Shown: positions 9,901-22,100 of the stretch, piece after piece
Numbering within the stretch: position 1 is the first letter of the stretch
Layout: every line of letters begins with the position of its first letter
Origin: a virus
IMG/VR virus record: IMGVR_UViG_3300020473_000077
Location: 1-33,587 of that record
DNA: 33,587 nt
Reading direction: 5' to 3' (one strand)
Translations under genes and position numbers: made by a program
Notes under the pieces: generated by a model
Databases searched by the model: none
What the model saw: the letters and a program-made list of their open reading frames with translations, nothing else
What the model was told of the DNA's origin: nothing

Positions 9901-11567
9901 TTATTAATACCATTAATAATTATTGGTTCATCTGCAATAAAATTACCATTTTTCTCATAAACAGTTAATCCTACTCCAGAAGTAACAGAATTTACAAGAA
10001 ATGCTGTAGCACCACTTTGCTTACCTTCAATAAAAGCAGGAACAGATTGAGTAATTGGTTGATTTAATTCTAACTCACTAAAAGTTTGTACATCATATAA
10101 CGCAAGATCCCATTGATTTTTGGCTCTATCTGATTCAGCAACTTCATAAGTACCTGATTCAAGTCTAAAATCATATACTCTAGCAAGACCAACTTCTTTA
10201 CCTGGAACAGTTTCCGAGTTAACACCAACTCTCTGATCTCTTAAACTTAGAACATATGTACTACCAATACCTACTGTCGGAGTTCTAAAAACACTATTAA
10301 TTTTAAAAGTTGGTCCAGTATTATAAATTATATTTTGATTTTGTAAAGTTTTAACTTCTCTTGGTTTAGCTACATCAAGGAATGTGGGATTTACTGTTTC
10401 AAGTTCATATCCTTTAACATATGCCTTACCTGGAGAAATTTTATATAATGCTAAATCATCACTTGGAGTTTCTCCACCCTGTGTAAATTGACCTGCCCTA
10501 TATACTCCTCTATTTCCAATATTATCATTTAAAGATTCTAATAAAGTAACATCAAAAGGTTTTACATCATAATTACCACTCTCATCATAAGTTCTTCTTG
10601 CAAGAGTGTCAGTTATATCAAAGTTGGATGAATAAGGTGAACCTCCTCCACCTCCACCAAGAGCAGCACCTCCACTAGAACCACTTCTTTTAGATCTTAG
10701 AACTCCTGGTTGATTATTACTACCAATAGTAGCTAATTCAACAAAAGCATTATCATCAAAATCATCTAAAGGTTTTTTAAATAAACTAAGATTAATTTTT
10801 AACCTATCCGCACCTGGTGCAGCATAGTTATTAAATCCTTGTGAATTATCATTTAAAGATGGGTCTATATCAGGAGTGATTATCTCTTCATTAACAAATA
10901 ACCCAACTCTATATTGTGGAGCACTATTATATTGATCAAGTATAAGAGTCTCTTGATTTACATTACAAAATTGACCTCTAACAAAATATACACCATTTTG
11001 AATTTGGAAAGAGGAACCTGTTACAGCAGCATTTCTTGATATTGTAAATCCAAATGGAGCACCAGGAGAAATTGCAGCATTACCTAATAAACCAGAAGTA
11101 ATTAATTGATTACATACCAATTCTTCACCATCAGAAAATGTTTGTGTTGAATTATTCCCTGTATTTGAAGTGAGATAATTTATATAAAGAGTAGTTTGAT
11201 TTCTATCTGAATCTTCTGGAAAAAGAACACTATCAACAACAGCACTTACTCCAGATCTTAATCCAGTAATTTTTGTTCCAATTAATTGGTCTATATACGC
11301 AGTTACAGGAATTCCTTGATAATTATTATTGATTTGAATACCATAATAAAGTCTATTATATCCAGTATTACCAGGTATTACTTTAGCACCTTCTTTAAAA
11401 AAATGTTGACCAAATTTTTCAATTTGGTTCTGCATTATTGATTGCAGAGCTGTTAATTCTCTAGCCTGAACAGGATATCCTGGCTTAAATAATACCCGAT
11501 AAAAATCATCCGACGGATTATAATCATCAAAATATGGGGCTACATTTAAGTTTGTTTGCTGTGGCAT
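3915..11567 (-). CDS. Giant 2550-aa baseplate/tail structural protein (DUF4815-like N-terminus)
   Basis: The N-terminus (YFDDYNPSDDFYRVLFKPG, YPVQARELTALQSIMQNQIE, HFFKEGAKVIPG; residues 10-67) matches the DUF4815-type domain of large marine-phage structural proteins. A Gly-rich linker (six consecutive Gly) lies near residue 305. A possible coiled segment (MSDIKNLENRVKNLEYYTTL) is near 1160-1185. A DPLAQSFLVEDDGGVF block at about 1725 begins a beta-rich domain seen in other such proteins. GxGY modules lie near 1960-2055 and an IGKEVIEYN...RG module near 2167-2202. The C-terminal 150 residues (IILSGHSNPYANIRAFYAV, FRYYRVKLLLTS) look like a terminal binding domain. The gene follows gp8 by six bases, the slot of T4 genes 9-12 (peripheral baseplate and short fibres). 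A peripheral baseplate or host-contact role is inferred; direct homology to gp9-gp12 is not visible. Confidence 0.85.
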   Translation of the reverse strand: MPQQTNLNVAPYFDDYNPSDDFYRVLFKPGYPVQARELTALQSIMQNQIEKFGQHFFKEGAKVIPGNTGYNRLYYGIQINNNYQGIPVTAYIDQLIGTKITGLRSGVSAVVDSVLFPEDSDRNQTTLYINYLTSNTGNNSTQTFSDGEELVCNQLITSGLLGNAAISPGAPFGFTISRNAAVTGSSFQIQNGVYFVRGQFCNVNQETLILDQYNSAPQYRVGLFVNEEIITPDIDPSLNDNSQGFNNYAAPGADRLKINLSLFKKPLDDFDDNAFVELATIGSNNQPGVLRSKRSGSSGGAALGGGGGGSPYSSNFDITDTLARRTYDESGNYDVKPFDVTLLESLNDNIGNRGVYRAGQFTQGGETPSDDLALYKISPGKAYVKGYELETVNPTFLDVAKPREVKTLQNQNIIYNTGPTFKINSVFRTPTVGIGSTYVLSLRDQRVGVNSETVPGKEVGLARVYDFRLESGTYEVAESDRAKNQWDLALYDVQTFSELELNQPITQSVPAFIEGKQSGATAFLVNSVTSGVGLTVYEKNGNFIADEPIIINGINNGRTAIGVTDYTVSDVLSVYGTDDGTTGINTFSANIIPSTLFDVGIATVGIDKGAAGTLIKSTNPNFPGITTIGNLIQYSDLNISEDPILARVISVTSNSVSVVGVATVTGVCNGGLPIVGVNTLGQNTTGITTAAAYKDVTDLKVLATKFDVSTDNTLFTRLSKTNISNVDLTGASVVIRQTFNVNISNGRLETPVPTVDTNQSFQPFTPKRYALIGADGKTHELTEDQFDFGSGNTCQIRGLTNPPAANKGATLIATIKKQKPKAKQKIRNAVKSVVVNYSKDAASGIGTTTLNDGLTYGAYPYGTRVQDKNISINDADIIEVLGIYESADTSAPSAPKITLSSIVSESTTTNELIIGEQLIGQNSNAVAMVAEKPSDSIITIIYQNEHLFKEGETVNFQSSGVSAIVNALNSPSFNISPNFQFVDGQQSTIYNIGQIKRKFDSDAPSKQIKIYYSNGSFDANDNGDFITINSYDQYDYGIDIPKVDGISNSDVIDIRPRASQVSSVSEGDRSPLEFKGRNFNASGNSAPNILASDETLLTDFSFYLGRIDRIFLTKEGRFQIKYGDPSEDPQKPVPVDNAIEIATVRLPPYLYNVAGAQIDFLDRKRFTMSDIKNLENRVKNLEYYTTLSLLETNTANMFVADDDGLNRFKSGFFVDNFTGFKTQEQGLSIQNSIDPKNKELRPKHYTNSVDLIFGPVVGNDPNDDLNFATIEGINVRKKSNIITLDYSEVEFVKQNFATRSESVTPFLISFWQGTMELTPSSDTWVDTARLQPKIINVEGDYTSVYNRMVENGEIDEQTGFGPLTWGSWQTTWTGTTTNDTTRDTVIANQTRVFGMGGWINNFSGGFGNPARRIRETIGRVTRETTRTTTQQGVQNRTGTQTLVTESFDRTSVGDRVVSRDLIPFMRSRNIEFIAKRVKPLTRLYAFFDGQDVTKYCVPKLLQISMTSGSFQVGEKVIGMVNPTGLSQITADSLPEINFRVAQSNHKEGPYNLPTKTFSENPYTNQPFAASYSSTSTVLNVDTFSLSNEPQGSYYGWVEPGMILRGQNSGAIATIDDVQLLSDIGAFCGGSFYIPNPNNISFPRFETGSKVLTLTNDPDNDPDNATTLTDETFTSAGTLESVQESIVSVRNARIEQRQQFQRRNTNRSLGTEVVGSEVLNEVRTQEIIGWYDPLAQSFLVEDDGGVFVTKCDVFFRTRDDMDIPVVFQIRSMKNGLPTQHVLPFSEVVLDPSQVNTSADGSVATSVEFKAPVYLEGSNTEYAVALASNSTKYSVYISRIGETDLLTNSFISNQPYLGSLFKSQNASTWEPSQWEDLKFTLYRAEFETSGTVEFYSPELTRGNNQIPTLAPDSLILGSRRIRVGLGTTVGDSYELGNTIIQDGTMAEGNIVGSGGSITPAGLSITNAGIGYTPLDGNQTFSSVNLVTVTGTGKGAVADVYVNNGVAAAATITSGGTGYSVGDVLGITTIGISTGGSGTVGRDARFSITGIGMTNELTIDNVQGEFVVGTANTLFYTNSSGIKTELGFANGGDVQISSIDVESDGLHIQVNHKNHGMYSTDNRVEISNVQTDVKPTKLSIALETGNESTISVDDGSIFENFENVGVGTTNRGYVKIGKEVIEYNNVTGNLVTISARGNDKVDYSVGTPVYKYELGGVSLKRINTTHGLSTTTSTATSGAITFDSYNIKLDMTGIGTINDDRSNDVGFPKLYLNQTKSCGGYEIKATQNMPFEVITPIVENVTTTGTTLGCELRTTSAASISGDETPYLDEGFETIAIGEPNYLSTPRAVYSKINEDEKLDQVEGNKSLQMRLTLGTTDPKVSPVIDGERVSTILTNNRVNSIISNYATDSRVKTITDDPTACQYITKELQIENPATSIKIILSGHSNPYANIRAFYAVGNDPGFEPIFTPFPGYNNINNRGQLIAPQKSDGLSDRVIPPSSQYGFGDNANFLEYTFTADKLPTFRYYRVKLLLTSTSQVFVPKVKDLRVMALA

Positions 11568-11573
11568 GATTTT

Positions 11574-13130
11574 TTAGAACTGCAATACTATTTTGATATC
11601 TTCTTTTTGATTTGTTGATCGAGTAATAGCTGGTCTATTATCAACAAATATAATATTACCAGAGTATTTTTTAACTTCGGGATTGGCAATCCCCTCAACA
11701 AAACTCTGACCAAGATAATATGTTCTATTATTTATTGAGGTTGATAGACCTGTAAAGTTAGTATCTATTTCTAAGGTTGATCCAGATGTAGGAGCAATTT
11801 CCACATCTCCTCCCGTACCAGGAGAAGCAGTAAATGCATTTAAATTAAATCCATACTGTGGAGATGTATTAGCTGTCCCAACTGTATTAAATCCAGCAAG
11901 AGTTCTATCTTGCCAATATTTTAATACACCTGTAGTTTGATCATAATTAACTACTCTTCCTACAGCAGTCGATCCTGTGGAAATTGTTTGAGTAACATAA
12001 GAATCTGCAGCAAATGTAGCAGAACTGTATCCAGTTCCTACTAATCTCAAAGCACCAGTAGAACTTGCTTTATCTGCTGTCATAAGTGCAGTTGAATCAA
12101 ATTGTTGAGGATTACATACAACACCAACTCTTGCAATATCGTTAGCAGTTATAAAATCTGGATTTTCATTATCATTTTCAATTCTAGAATATAATAAAAC
12201 ATTATATGCTCCAAGTTCTTTATAAATGTTAGATCCATGCCCACCTTGAGGAGAAATAATAACATCAAATAAAGGTCTAGTACTTCCAGTAGGAACACCA
12301 CCTGCTTCTAAATCAACACTACCATATGTGTACCCAGATCCTTGCTTGGAAATAACAACAGTATCAACTTCTTGATCATTAGTTGTTGTTATAGTACATT
12401 CTGCCCCAGATCCATCTCCTTTAATAGGAACATTACGGTATTCAGTACCACCTACAGGACCAATACTTACTCCTCTATTAGTGACCGTTACTATTTTAAT
12501 AGATCCATCTATTGCATTATCTCTAACTGAAGCATTATCATTAGACGTTTCCCAATCTCTAGGAACTGGCATAAAATCCGTAGAATCGAATTTTACAATA
12601 TCAGAAGGTTTAATAGTATAAAGATATTTCCAAATATAATTATCACCACTACTTCCAGCAGATCTTGGTTCTAAATCAGTAAAAGTTGGTTCATCTAAAG
12701 AAGGTCTGCCATTAGGATTATCTGGATCTGTACCATTTTGAAGACACTCATAAACCCTATAATCACTGTTTATAACATAAAAAGTTGCTGAATATAAATT
12801 AGTAGCACCAGAAACTGGAGCAGTATTGCTTCTACTATAATCATTCCTGTACATGTCATAGGTTGTACCTGATGACCATACCCTCTTACTCACAACTTGT
12901 TTTGCATCAGAAGTTGTAATCTTCTTTAATGCAATCATAGAATCCCAATATTTATCCTCTTCAGAAAAATTATCTTTAGGGGATGGAGGAGTAGTATTCC
13001 AATCAGTAGCAATTTCAGTAGGATTTGTTAATCCAATAAAAGAATAATATGCATTTGTGCTAGAAGTTACACCAGCGATAAAATTCTTCGCATTCAATAT
13101 TCTAATCTGATCAGTTATTATAGCAGCCAT
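11574..13130 (-). CDS. 8: gp8-like baseplate wedge protein
   Basis: This 518-aa protein resembles T4 gp8 (334 aa), the wedge dimer that binds gp6, gp7 and gp10. Shared features are the N-terminal YYSFIGL segment near residue 29, VYECLQNG near 127, a DNYIWKYLYTI block near 163-173 (T4: DGYVWEYLFEI), and above all the C-terminus NRPAITRSTNQKEDIKIVLQF (T4: NRPPIIMAMDQTEEINILFTF). The extra length comes from a middle region (about 212-480) with one GSGYTYGSV module near 265 and a GHGSNIYKELGAYNVLLYSR block near 298-316. It follows the giant gp7-position gene by 37 nt that contain a late-promoter-like motif. Confidence 0.93.
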   Translation of the reverse strand: MAAIITDQIRILNAKNFIAGVTSSTNAYYSFIGLTNPTEIATDWNTTPPSPKDNFSEEDKYWDSMIALKKITTSDAKQVVSKRVWSSGTTYDMYRNDYSRSNTAPVSGATNLYSATFYVINSDYRVYECLQNGTDPDNPNGRPSLDEPTFTDLEPRSAGSSGDNYIWKYLYTIKPSDIVKFDSTDFMPVPRDWETSNDNASVRDNAIDGSIKIVTVTNRGVSIGPVGGTEYRNVPIKGDGSGAECTITTTNDQEVDTVVISKQGSGYTYGSVDLEAGGVPTGSTRPLFDVIISPQGGHGSNIYKELGAYNVLLYSRIENDNENPDFITANDIARVGVVCNPQQFDSTALMTADKASSTGALRLVGTGYSSATFAADSYVTQTISTGSTAVGRVVNYDQTTGVLKYWQDRTLAGFNTVGTANTSPQYGFNLNAFTASPGTGGDVEIAPTSGSTLEIDTNFTGLSTSINNRTYYLGQSFVEGIANPEVKKYSGNIIFVDNRPAITRSTNQKEDIKIVLQF

Positions 13131-13147
13131 TTGGACAGAGATTTTTC

Positions 13148-13159
13148 TTTATTTATTAA
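13148..13159 (-). promoter_or_regulatory. Late-type promoter motif TTAATAAATAAA before gp8
   Basis: The minus strand reads TTAATAAATAAAG in the 37-nt gap between the giant gene and gp8, ending 17 nt before the gp8 ATG. The same 12 bases occur before gp25 (29820-29831) at almost the same distance. It resembles T4 late promoters (TATAAATA). Confidence 0.55.
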
Positions 13160-13167
13160 TGATTTGA

Positions 13168-16100
13168 TCAAGGAGTTTTATATTGCTTATATTTAAGTGA
13201 TTCAGATCTTCTTACTACTGGAGAAGTAGAAATTCCACCTGTTCCACCTAAAGTATATGCGTTATAAGTATTACTTTCAGATCTTGCAACTAGGTTAATT
13301 TTACCCCAACTGTATGATCCAAAATAATTACCAGTTTGAATACCAGCACCTGTGAATGATGGCCATTGACCACTCCAAGTATTGAAGTTGGTTACTTTTA
13401 CAAACACCCTATTAAGATGGGTTGTACCTATGCCAACACCCGTAGTTCCAACTCCTGTTGGAGCTTGAACTATTTCATAATTATTAACTTCATAAACGTT
13501 ATTTAGGAATTGAGTTCCTACTCCAATAACAGCACCACCAGTATCCACAGAATTAATTGATGTAGTTGCACTACCAACTGTAGAATTATTAACTATAAAG
13601 AAGTCACCTGTAGATATTCCACTAATAGTAACTGCTGTTCCAGTAATATTAGAATCTCTTAGATCTGATGTAAGAGGAATATGTAAGTCAAATATCAATT
13701 GATAGTTGGTTGAACCAGCTCCAATTGTAGTAGTACCAAATCCAACAATAATACCAGAATCACCTTGATAATAATCAACTTTATTTTCTTCTTCAGACCA
13801 TACTGGAGGACTAATAAGAACCATAGGTGGATTGGATGATGTATATCCAGCACCAACACTTGTAATTGCAATACCAGTAATAGTGCCAGCAGCACCTATT
13901 ATTGGAGATCCAAAGGCAGTTGTAGATGTTGAACCAACACCAACCTCACTACCATTTAAAGAAGTGGTTGCAAAACTTACAGTAGCAGTACTATAACCAA
14001 CACCACCAGTAGAAATAGCAACAGAAGAAATTGTTCCTAAACCAGATACAATTGCAGTACCAGCAGCACCAATCTTATCTTCTTGAGATATTATCTTCAC
14101 TTTCTTCTGGAAAGCAAAATCATTTGCTACAGGTGCAACATTATCAACTTCATCATATGGATCAAAGTATGGTCTTGCATTTTCAACATAAATGACAGTT
14201 GATCCTATTCCAACAGATTTAATAATAGGTGAATAAGGATTAATAACAGGTTCATAGAGTTCTCTATCTTTACCCACACCCTTTTCATTAATAATTTTAT
14301 CTTCAGTTTGTCTACACCAATTAATTGGTCTTTCTAAATTAGAATCAGGAGTATTACCTGGTCCATGATATGGTGGAGTTGAAACAACATCAGTAGAATC
14401 AACACTAATAGGAACTCGTATATTTTCTTGTAACCAAGTATCTTGAGTTTGTAAACGTCCTATAGTTAAATCATCACCTGGTTTTACAGTTTCTATAACT
14501 TTTCTTTCAACAACATCCTGAGATCCAGTTCCTTTATAGAAAATAATTTCAATAGTATCACCAGACTTAGGTGCTTCTGTGAAAGTTAATACACTTCCAC
14601 CAGGGAATGTATATCCTTTTCCAGGAACTTGAGGAATGTTATTAACAAATACCAATAGAAGATCTTGAACATCAATCTTAGATCCCTTCTTAGCAACAAT
14701 TGAAGTTGATTCTCCATTAAGTGTTAATGGGAAATCTATTCTACTTCCATCAATATATCTTTCAACATTATCAAGAACTTCTAATTGACCAACAGACCAT
14801 CCAGTAAATTCGTCATTAAATACTCTTTCAATATCAATCAACATTTCAGTAAATGTTTTACTTGGATCAGTTGGAATACCTGTGGTTCCACCAATAGGAA
14901 CTGTTAATTTTTCAAGATTACCATAACCACTACCAGTATTCTGAATAGTAAATTTAACTACACTAGAACCTTGACCAACAACAACATCAATAGTAGCATT
15001 TGTTCCTATTCCAGTAGATGTATCACTATATTCTAAAGGAATATTGCTATAAGATAGTGGATCATCAAAGACTACCTTACTATATCCTTCAACTACTCCA
15101 CCTCTAGAATATTCATGATTTCTAGTTGATATTCCAGTTTGAGTTTCAAATGTCTTACTATCAATAACACGTAAGATTTCACTTCCATTTGCTGCAACAT
15201 CAAATTTACTACCAGAATTATTATTCAATCTAGGAGCTATAATTGCAGACTGAACAGATCCCAATCCAACATAGAAAGTTGGAACTGTGGATACCCCAAT
15301 ATTACACTCAAATGTAGTAGTTCCTACACCAACAGCAGTAACTGTTGTTCCTGTGTAATAAGGATCTGGTTTTCTAGGATATCTATGAACAGATGCATAG
15401 TTATCTCTTGAACATCTAAAGGATAATGATTCGGTTTTTATACCAATACTTTGTCCTGTAAGTAGACTATGACCTGCACCAATACTTACTGTTAATATTC
15501 CAGCAGAAGCACTATAAGATGCGGTAGAAATACTATAAAGAGCAGTCTTAGATGTACCTACATTAAGAGTAATAGTATCATCTGTTTTTGAGTCAATATT
15601 AATAGAAGTACTAAATCCTGGATCAGTATATCTTGGGTAAGTGTGTATTGTTGCATAATCATCAAATTCACATCTAAATCTTAAACTATCTTGCTTTAAC
15701 CTTACACTAGTATCTGCAGATAATCCATGACTAGCAATAGAAAGAACTAAAGCTCCTGTATCAGGATTATAACTAGCATCACTAACATTATGAGTTACAG
15801 TTGCAGAAGTTCCAACATAAACAGTAATGGTGTTTTCCGTATATCCCGTAATTGCAGTAGTAATTCCTGCAATAGGATCTGTTGAACGAGGATAAGCATG
15901 ATTTGATGTATGACTATCCATCGAACAAGTAAATACAATACCACCTGTAGCAATTCCAATAGTATCACTATCAGAAAGACCATGAGAAGGAATAGTAAGA
16001 ACTAAGTTTCCAGTTGCAGCATTATATGTTGCATCAGTAGCAGTTGTTGTTCCAATACCTGTTACACTTACACTTCCAATACCAGAACTCACAAATGTAT

Positions 16101-19100
16101 GATTATAATCACCACCACTAATAACAGCAGCAGGATCTGATCCAACAAACCTGTGAGCATAAGAACCACCAGCAACTATAGCACCAGAAGTAGCAGATAC
16201 GAATTGATGAACAAACTGATCTCCATTAGCAGCATATCCTACATCAATTGCAATATCCCCATCATTATGTGTAAGTCCATTAGCAAGTGCGCTAACAAAG
16301 GTATGAACACCAGTATTAGTGGAAGGTGCTACAGGAAGAACATTAACTCTAAATGTATTAGTTGTTTTATTTGAAATTGTTATCCACTGATTAGCAATAG
16401 TATCTGATTTTCTAGGATAAGTGTGTGAAGTAATATGATTATCCTTATCACAAGTAAATGTTAATGAATTAGGTGTAAATTTAACTTTATCTCCATTAGA
16501 CATTCCATGACTAGGAGAAGTAACTGTCATGATACCAGTGTTGGGATTATACACGGCATCTGTTACAGTTTTCTTAGCACCATCCTTAGTAATCTCAACT
16601 GCAGTATGATATGCAGAATCTTGTCCTCTTGGATAGTAATGAGTAGATGCTCCATTATCTAATCCACAAGTAAATGCTAATCCAGTAAAGACTACAACAC
16701 TCTTCTGACCACTAGTTGATAAACCATGACCAACAGCAGTTGTAACTGTCATGATACCAGAAACATTATCATAGACTGCAGTATGAATACCCATTCTAGG
16801 TGCATAATCGCAAGTAAATGCAATACCAGAAAGTCTCACTTCATCACCAACAGATAATCCATGATCAGTCTGTGTTGTTATGGTAGAAATACCAGTAACT
16901 GAACTATATCCAACATTTGCAACTTTTCTAGGTGAATAGAAAATGTGATCTGCATTAGTAACAGCAATTCCTGTAATATGTCCAGTCGTAATTTGTGCTG
17001 TTCCTATTCCAATTACATTTGTACCAACACGACTTAGAGTTTGTATACCAACATTAACAGTCTGAATACCTGCTCTATAACCAGAACCTGTATTACCAAT
17101 ACTGATAGATTTAATAGTACCACCAGCAGAAACTGCAACAGTACCACCTGCTGCTACTAAAGGTTGATATCCAAAACCTTCACTAGATCCAACAGAAACT
17201 ATTATTCCACCTTTAGGAAGATTTCCTACATTTACGTCAGAAGTTGAACTTCCAGTACCAGTAAATGAAATTGTCGTTACACCAACAGTAGGATCTTCTG
17301 TTATTGTAAATTCATTAGTTGTTCCTGAAGTTTGGAATACATCATTAATAAGAACAATAGCAGTATCAGTGACAATTCCAGAAACATTAGATCCACCAGA
17401 TTCTAAAGTAAACTCAGATTTTTGCCCATTAAACTGAGAAGAAATACTATCAAAAATGTAGTTCCTCCAATATGGTTCATTTGCAGTATCTGGAACACCA
17501 GAACGCATAAATGTTCTTCCCTCAAAACTAGATCCAGTAGAAATTCCTACCCAATCTCTTGAATCTGGTGGATTTGTAGCAGTACTTAAAGGAACATTGC
17601 CATAAGGTGCTTCTACAAAGTTTATTGTATTATCAACAATATTATAATTACCATCTACCTTAGTAATCAAAGTTCCTGTGCCATATCCTGCTAAAGCAGT
17701 TCCAGCCCAAGGTCTTCTAACCTTAATAAGATTATCATTTCCACCTTGACCAATAGAATCAATTCTTAATATTTCATTACCAATCTTAATTAAGTCACCA
17801 CCATAGAATGATGTAATTCCAGCAAACTCTATAACATCAGTAGTAGTGAATACTTGATCTGCTAACTGTGTAGTTACGGCAGTTGAAACAATAGGTGATT
17901 GGAGAATATTGTCTATTGATACTAATGCCTTTTTATTCTGATTAACAGCATTAAAACAGTGAGAAGTTCCAATACCTACACTTGTGATATCAACCACCTC
18001 TGGGACGGTCTGAAGTGCCTTAGAGACACTCTCTGCAAGCTTAATGGTTTCATCGTCAATCTTAACTGCATATACTGTACTTGGTAATAAAGTAGTTGTA
18101 CCAATTCCAGCAAATCCATTAGTACTAGCAATTCCAAGTGCCATAGTATATCCAGTACCAGGATTTGTATAAACAAGTTCCTCACCAGTAACAAAGAAAT
18201 GATTTGGAAGATTGATAGTATTATTTGCAATATTAACTACTGAACTATCACTACCATCAAATGGTTTTCTAAAAATTGGATCAGTTTTATGTGATAATCC
18301 AAATGCTCTTAATACAGCACTTTCAGTCCCTGTATATTCACCAAAACCACACTCAATAACTCCATTATTAAAATCAATAGTATCTTTAGTATCATCCTGT
18401 ATTCTTACAGCATTCATATACACATTAACTTGTGCATTAATACTTGCTACAGGAGTAAAGAGTAAGGAAACAGTTCCTGCAGAAGATACCTTTGATCCAA
18501 ATGTTCCTAGTCCAGTTGGAGAGACTCCCGAAGAAACATTACCCCAATCCACATCATATGTTTCTGTTGTTGATTCTGAAACATAATCAGTAACTACTGC
18601 AAACTCAAACATCTCATAAGCTTGATTTGTTGCATCAGTAACTTGAATAGTTCCATATGCAGCTTCATATTCAGATGGCCATGAACCAACAGTATTAATT
18701 CCAGGTGAAGATGAAGATTCTATTTCAGTTGTTCTATTTTCTAATCTTGCATGTTTAAGATCAACAGTTCCAATACCAGTATAAGCAGAGTCTGCCATAC
18801 CAACAAGAATTGTATTAATAACCCCAGTTGTTCCTATACCAACACTAGAATTGGCAATAAAATCAACCTTCAATTGTGTGCCATCAATATAACCACGATA
18901 AGTGCCAAGACCACCAATTGCTTCTGGAGTAGAAACTGTAGTCATTCTACCATATTCCATTATATCAACTTCATCACCATTATGAATAATATTCAATTGA
19001 TTATATTCATGCTCTTTACCACTAATATCAGGATTAATATTAATAATAACTTTTGCAGATCTATAAGTGCTTGCAATACCAACAATCGTTGTTGTTCCAG

Positions 19101-22100
19101 TTCCAGTTCCTATTGTAACACTTTCAGAATCAATTAATGACCTACCAATAACAGTACTACCAGTACTCAATAAATTATCATCAAGATTATAGGAAATAGC
19201 AGTAACCCAATAATCATTAACAGCATATTTGATTGGATAGAAGTTTAATAATCCCTCACTACCAGAAATAGCAAAATCAAAATCTCCTTGATCATAAACA
19301 CTTTCAACTCTTCCATATTGGTTAATATATCCTTGAGCACTATCGTGAATAATATCAACAATCATCAATTGTCTTTGAGCACCAAATCTTTTATCTCTTA
19401 CATAAGTAATATATTTTAATGCTCTTCTATCTGCTAATGTCCATCTATTAACAGTACTAAATCTAGTAGCTCTTGGATTGCTATTAAAGGTTCCACTAAA
19501 GTCATCTATAGAAACTACTCTGTTTCCAACAGATTCTGTATAATCTTTCAATATTCTGCTTGAAAATGTTATTTCATCAGAAATAGCATCATTCTCATTA
19601 ATATTCAAAGCATTTTCCGTAGCTAAATCGAAATCATATACACAATTTAAATTACCAATACCATACAGATCATTCACTATAGAAAAATCACATAATTCTG
19701 TTGATAATCCAACTCTAGAGGAAGCAGTTGATTCTAATTGATAATCAGCAAATTTTTTAAATCCTAAAGTATGATTTAATGAAGAAACAGGTTCATCCCA
19801 AGTTTCATAATCAATTCTAGAACTTAAAGAATATGAAAGGTTTTGATAATAATCACTATCTTGAATCCTTTGTGCATTATCATTAAGATATCCTGAATTA
19901 GTTTCCCATCCTTTTTCAACTTTAGTAGTTGAATTTAATTTCATATATGAATCAAAAGTTTTTATAGAAGAAGCAACTCCTTGAGTACCTGAACCAGTTC
20001 CTTTTAAAACTTCATTAACAAGGAATCCTTTAGTATTAGTAACTCTTAAAATTCCAACATCAGGTTGCCAATTTTGAACAACTCCAGTAGTACTACTAAT
20101 TGATCCAGTAACAGTTTCTCCTTTAATGAAATCATTAGGTGACAATTCAACATTAAATGTTGGCATGAATTTTTGAGGAACAATTCTTCCATTTGAATTA
20201 ATAAAATCAAATGTACCTGGTGATGAACCTGGAGCTAATCCTGTAAAGTAGTTGGAAAGGTTGTATGTAACAGTTCCAATACCACCATAATTTTCATCAA
20301 CTGCTGTTATTTCAAAAAGTTTATAATCATAATCTTTAGAATTATATCCTCTTGCGGTAGTACCAATTCCTACACCAATACCTTCCACAAATACCTTATC
20401 ACCAACTGCAATTGGGAAAGTGTCAGCAGTACTAAATCCGACAGATAATTGTACTGTTACATCATAATTTTCAGTATTAAATCCAACAGTAGCAATTCCA
20501 ACACCATTACTATTCTTATCAGTAATAATAGTAGGAGGAGAATTGCTAATACCTTTAGTATTCTTTAAAATTTCCACATTAGGATTTCCTAATGTATATT
20601 TTAAATCAAGATCAAGAACAGGTTTTTGAGTTTTACCATCAAGAACAATTAAATCTGGTGAAGAAATATATCCTCTTCCGAAAGATGTTACTCCAACAAA
20701 ATCAACAGACATCAAAGATTCTATTCTAATAATTTCAGGTAAAGCAGCATCTGGTGATACAGTAATATCAGATGGGAAATCATATCCAATATCTTTAACC
20801 TTTAAAGTTTTAATATTTCCAACCGAAGTACTTTTTGGTTCAAGAATTGCACTATTACCCAATAGACTAGTAATTGTACTAACACCAGGAAGACTATAAT
20901 AATTTCTACCAGGATTTGTTATTTCAAGATTTGCAATAGAACCATATGCAGACGGACTATCAGTTTCATAGGATATAAATGATGTAGTTCCATATGAAAG
21001 TCTTTCTGGAATTTCCGACATACTATATGTAAATTGATCTGTAGCACCTATAGTAATTCTTTGCTTTCCACTAAAAATACTATCAGATAATTGAATTTCA
21101 TTTCCAGTTATAACATCAGTATCTACAACTACATTCTTTTTAGTAAGAGGTAAATTACTTTCAAGAATAGGATCTAAAGAATAGTATAATATTTCTGGAA
21201 TATCTTTAGTAACTGATAAACTAACTTTAGCATCAGTTGATATTCCTATAGTTCCATTTCTTGTAACATTAAAAGTTTTAGAAAGAGGAGATGTTTCCCA
21301 TATTTTTGTTAGATTTTTATCAGAATAGAAATTTAATTTAAATGCAGAATAATCAGTAGATTGAACAACATAACTTAAAGATGAATCACTAAGATCAAAT
21401 TCAACTATAGAATTTTTATATACTTTTAAAGGTGGATTAATAGGACTTATTGTTCCTTCTGAAGTACTGGTAAAACCTACTACATTTGGTTTTGAATCTC
21501 TAGCATCATAATCTGTTTCGCATAATTTAAAACTATTAATATCAACTCTTAAAACATAATAAATTCCATTATCATTTAAACCCCCTATAGGAGTAGATGC
21601 TGTATGAATAATTTTATCTCCAGTTTCATAACCATGTTCGTTTATTGTAATAGAATTGGTAGTCGTATTAACTCCAGAAGCAGCAAATGATTTTGGATTA
21701 AATACAACTCTTCTATTATAATCATTATACTTAACAGTTACGGTAGTTGTAAGACCAGAAACAACATCCATGTATACATTTTCATAATTTAATAAACCAT
21801 GAGTTTCACCAGTAGATACCGTTGCAGTTGTTCTACGAATTTCTCCAGTAATTACGCTATGATTAGTCTTAAAGCTATGATAAACTCCAGTACCCAATCC
21901 AGAGAAGAATACTGTTGTACTACCCCTCTGTGTGCTTGCAATACCTACAAAAGTACCTGTACTACCTAAACCAACCTTAACAGTGGATATACCTATTAAA
22001 TCATTTGTAATAACACCCGCATAAAGTGTTTGACCATCTGTTAATGTAGATATACCTGTATCAACAGCATCTGATCCATCCCATCTTACATTAAGACCTT

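Noticed and set aside
15336-16866. CRISPR-like spaced repeats
   Set aside because: The periodicity is at protein level (about 60-100 aa) within one reading frame, and the DNA copies are diverged.
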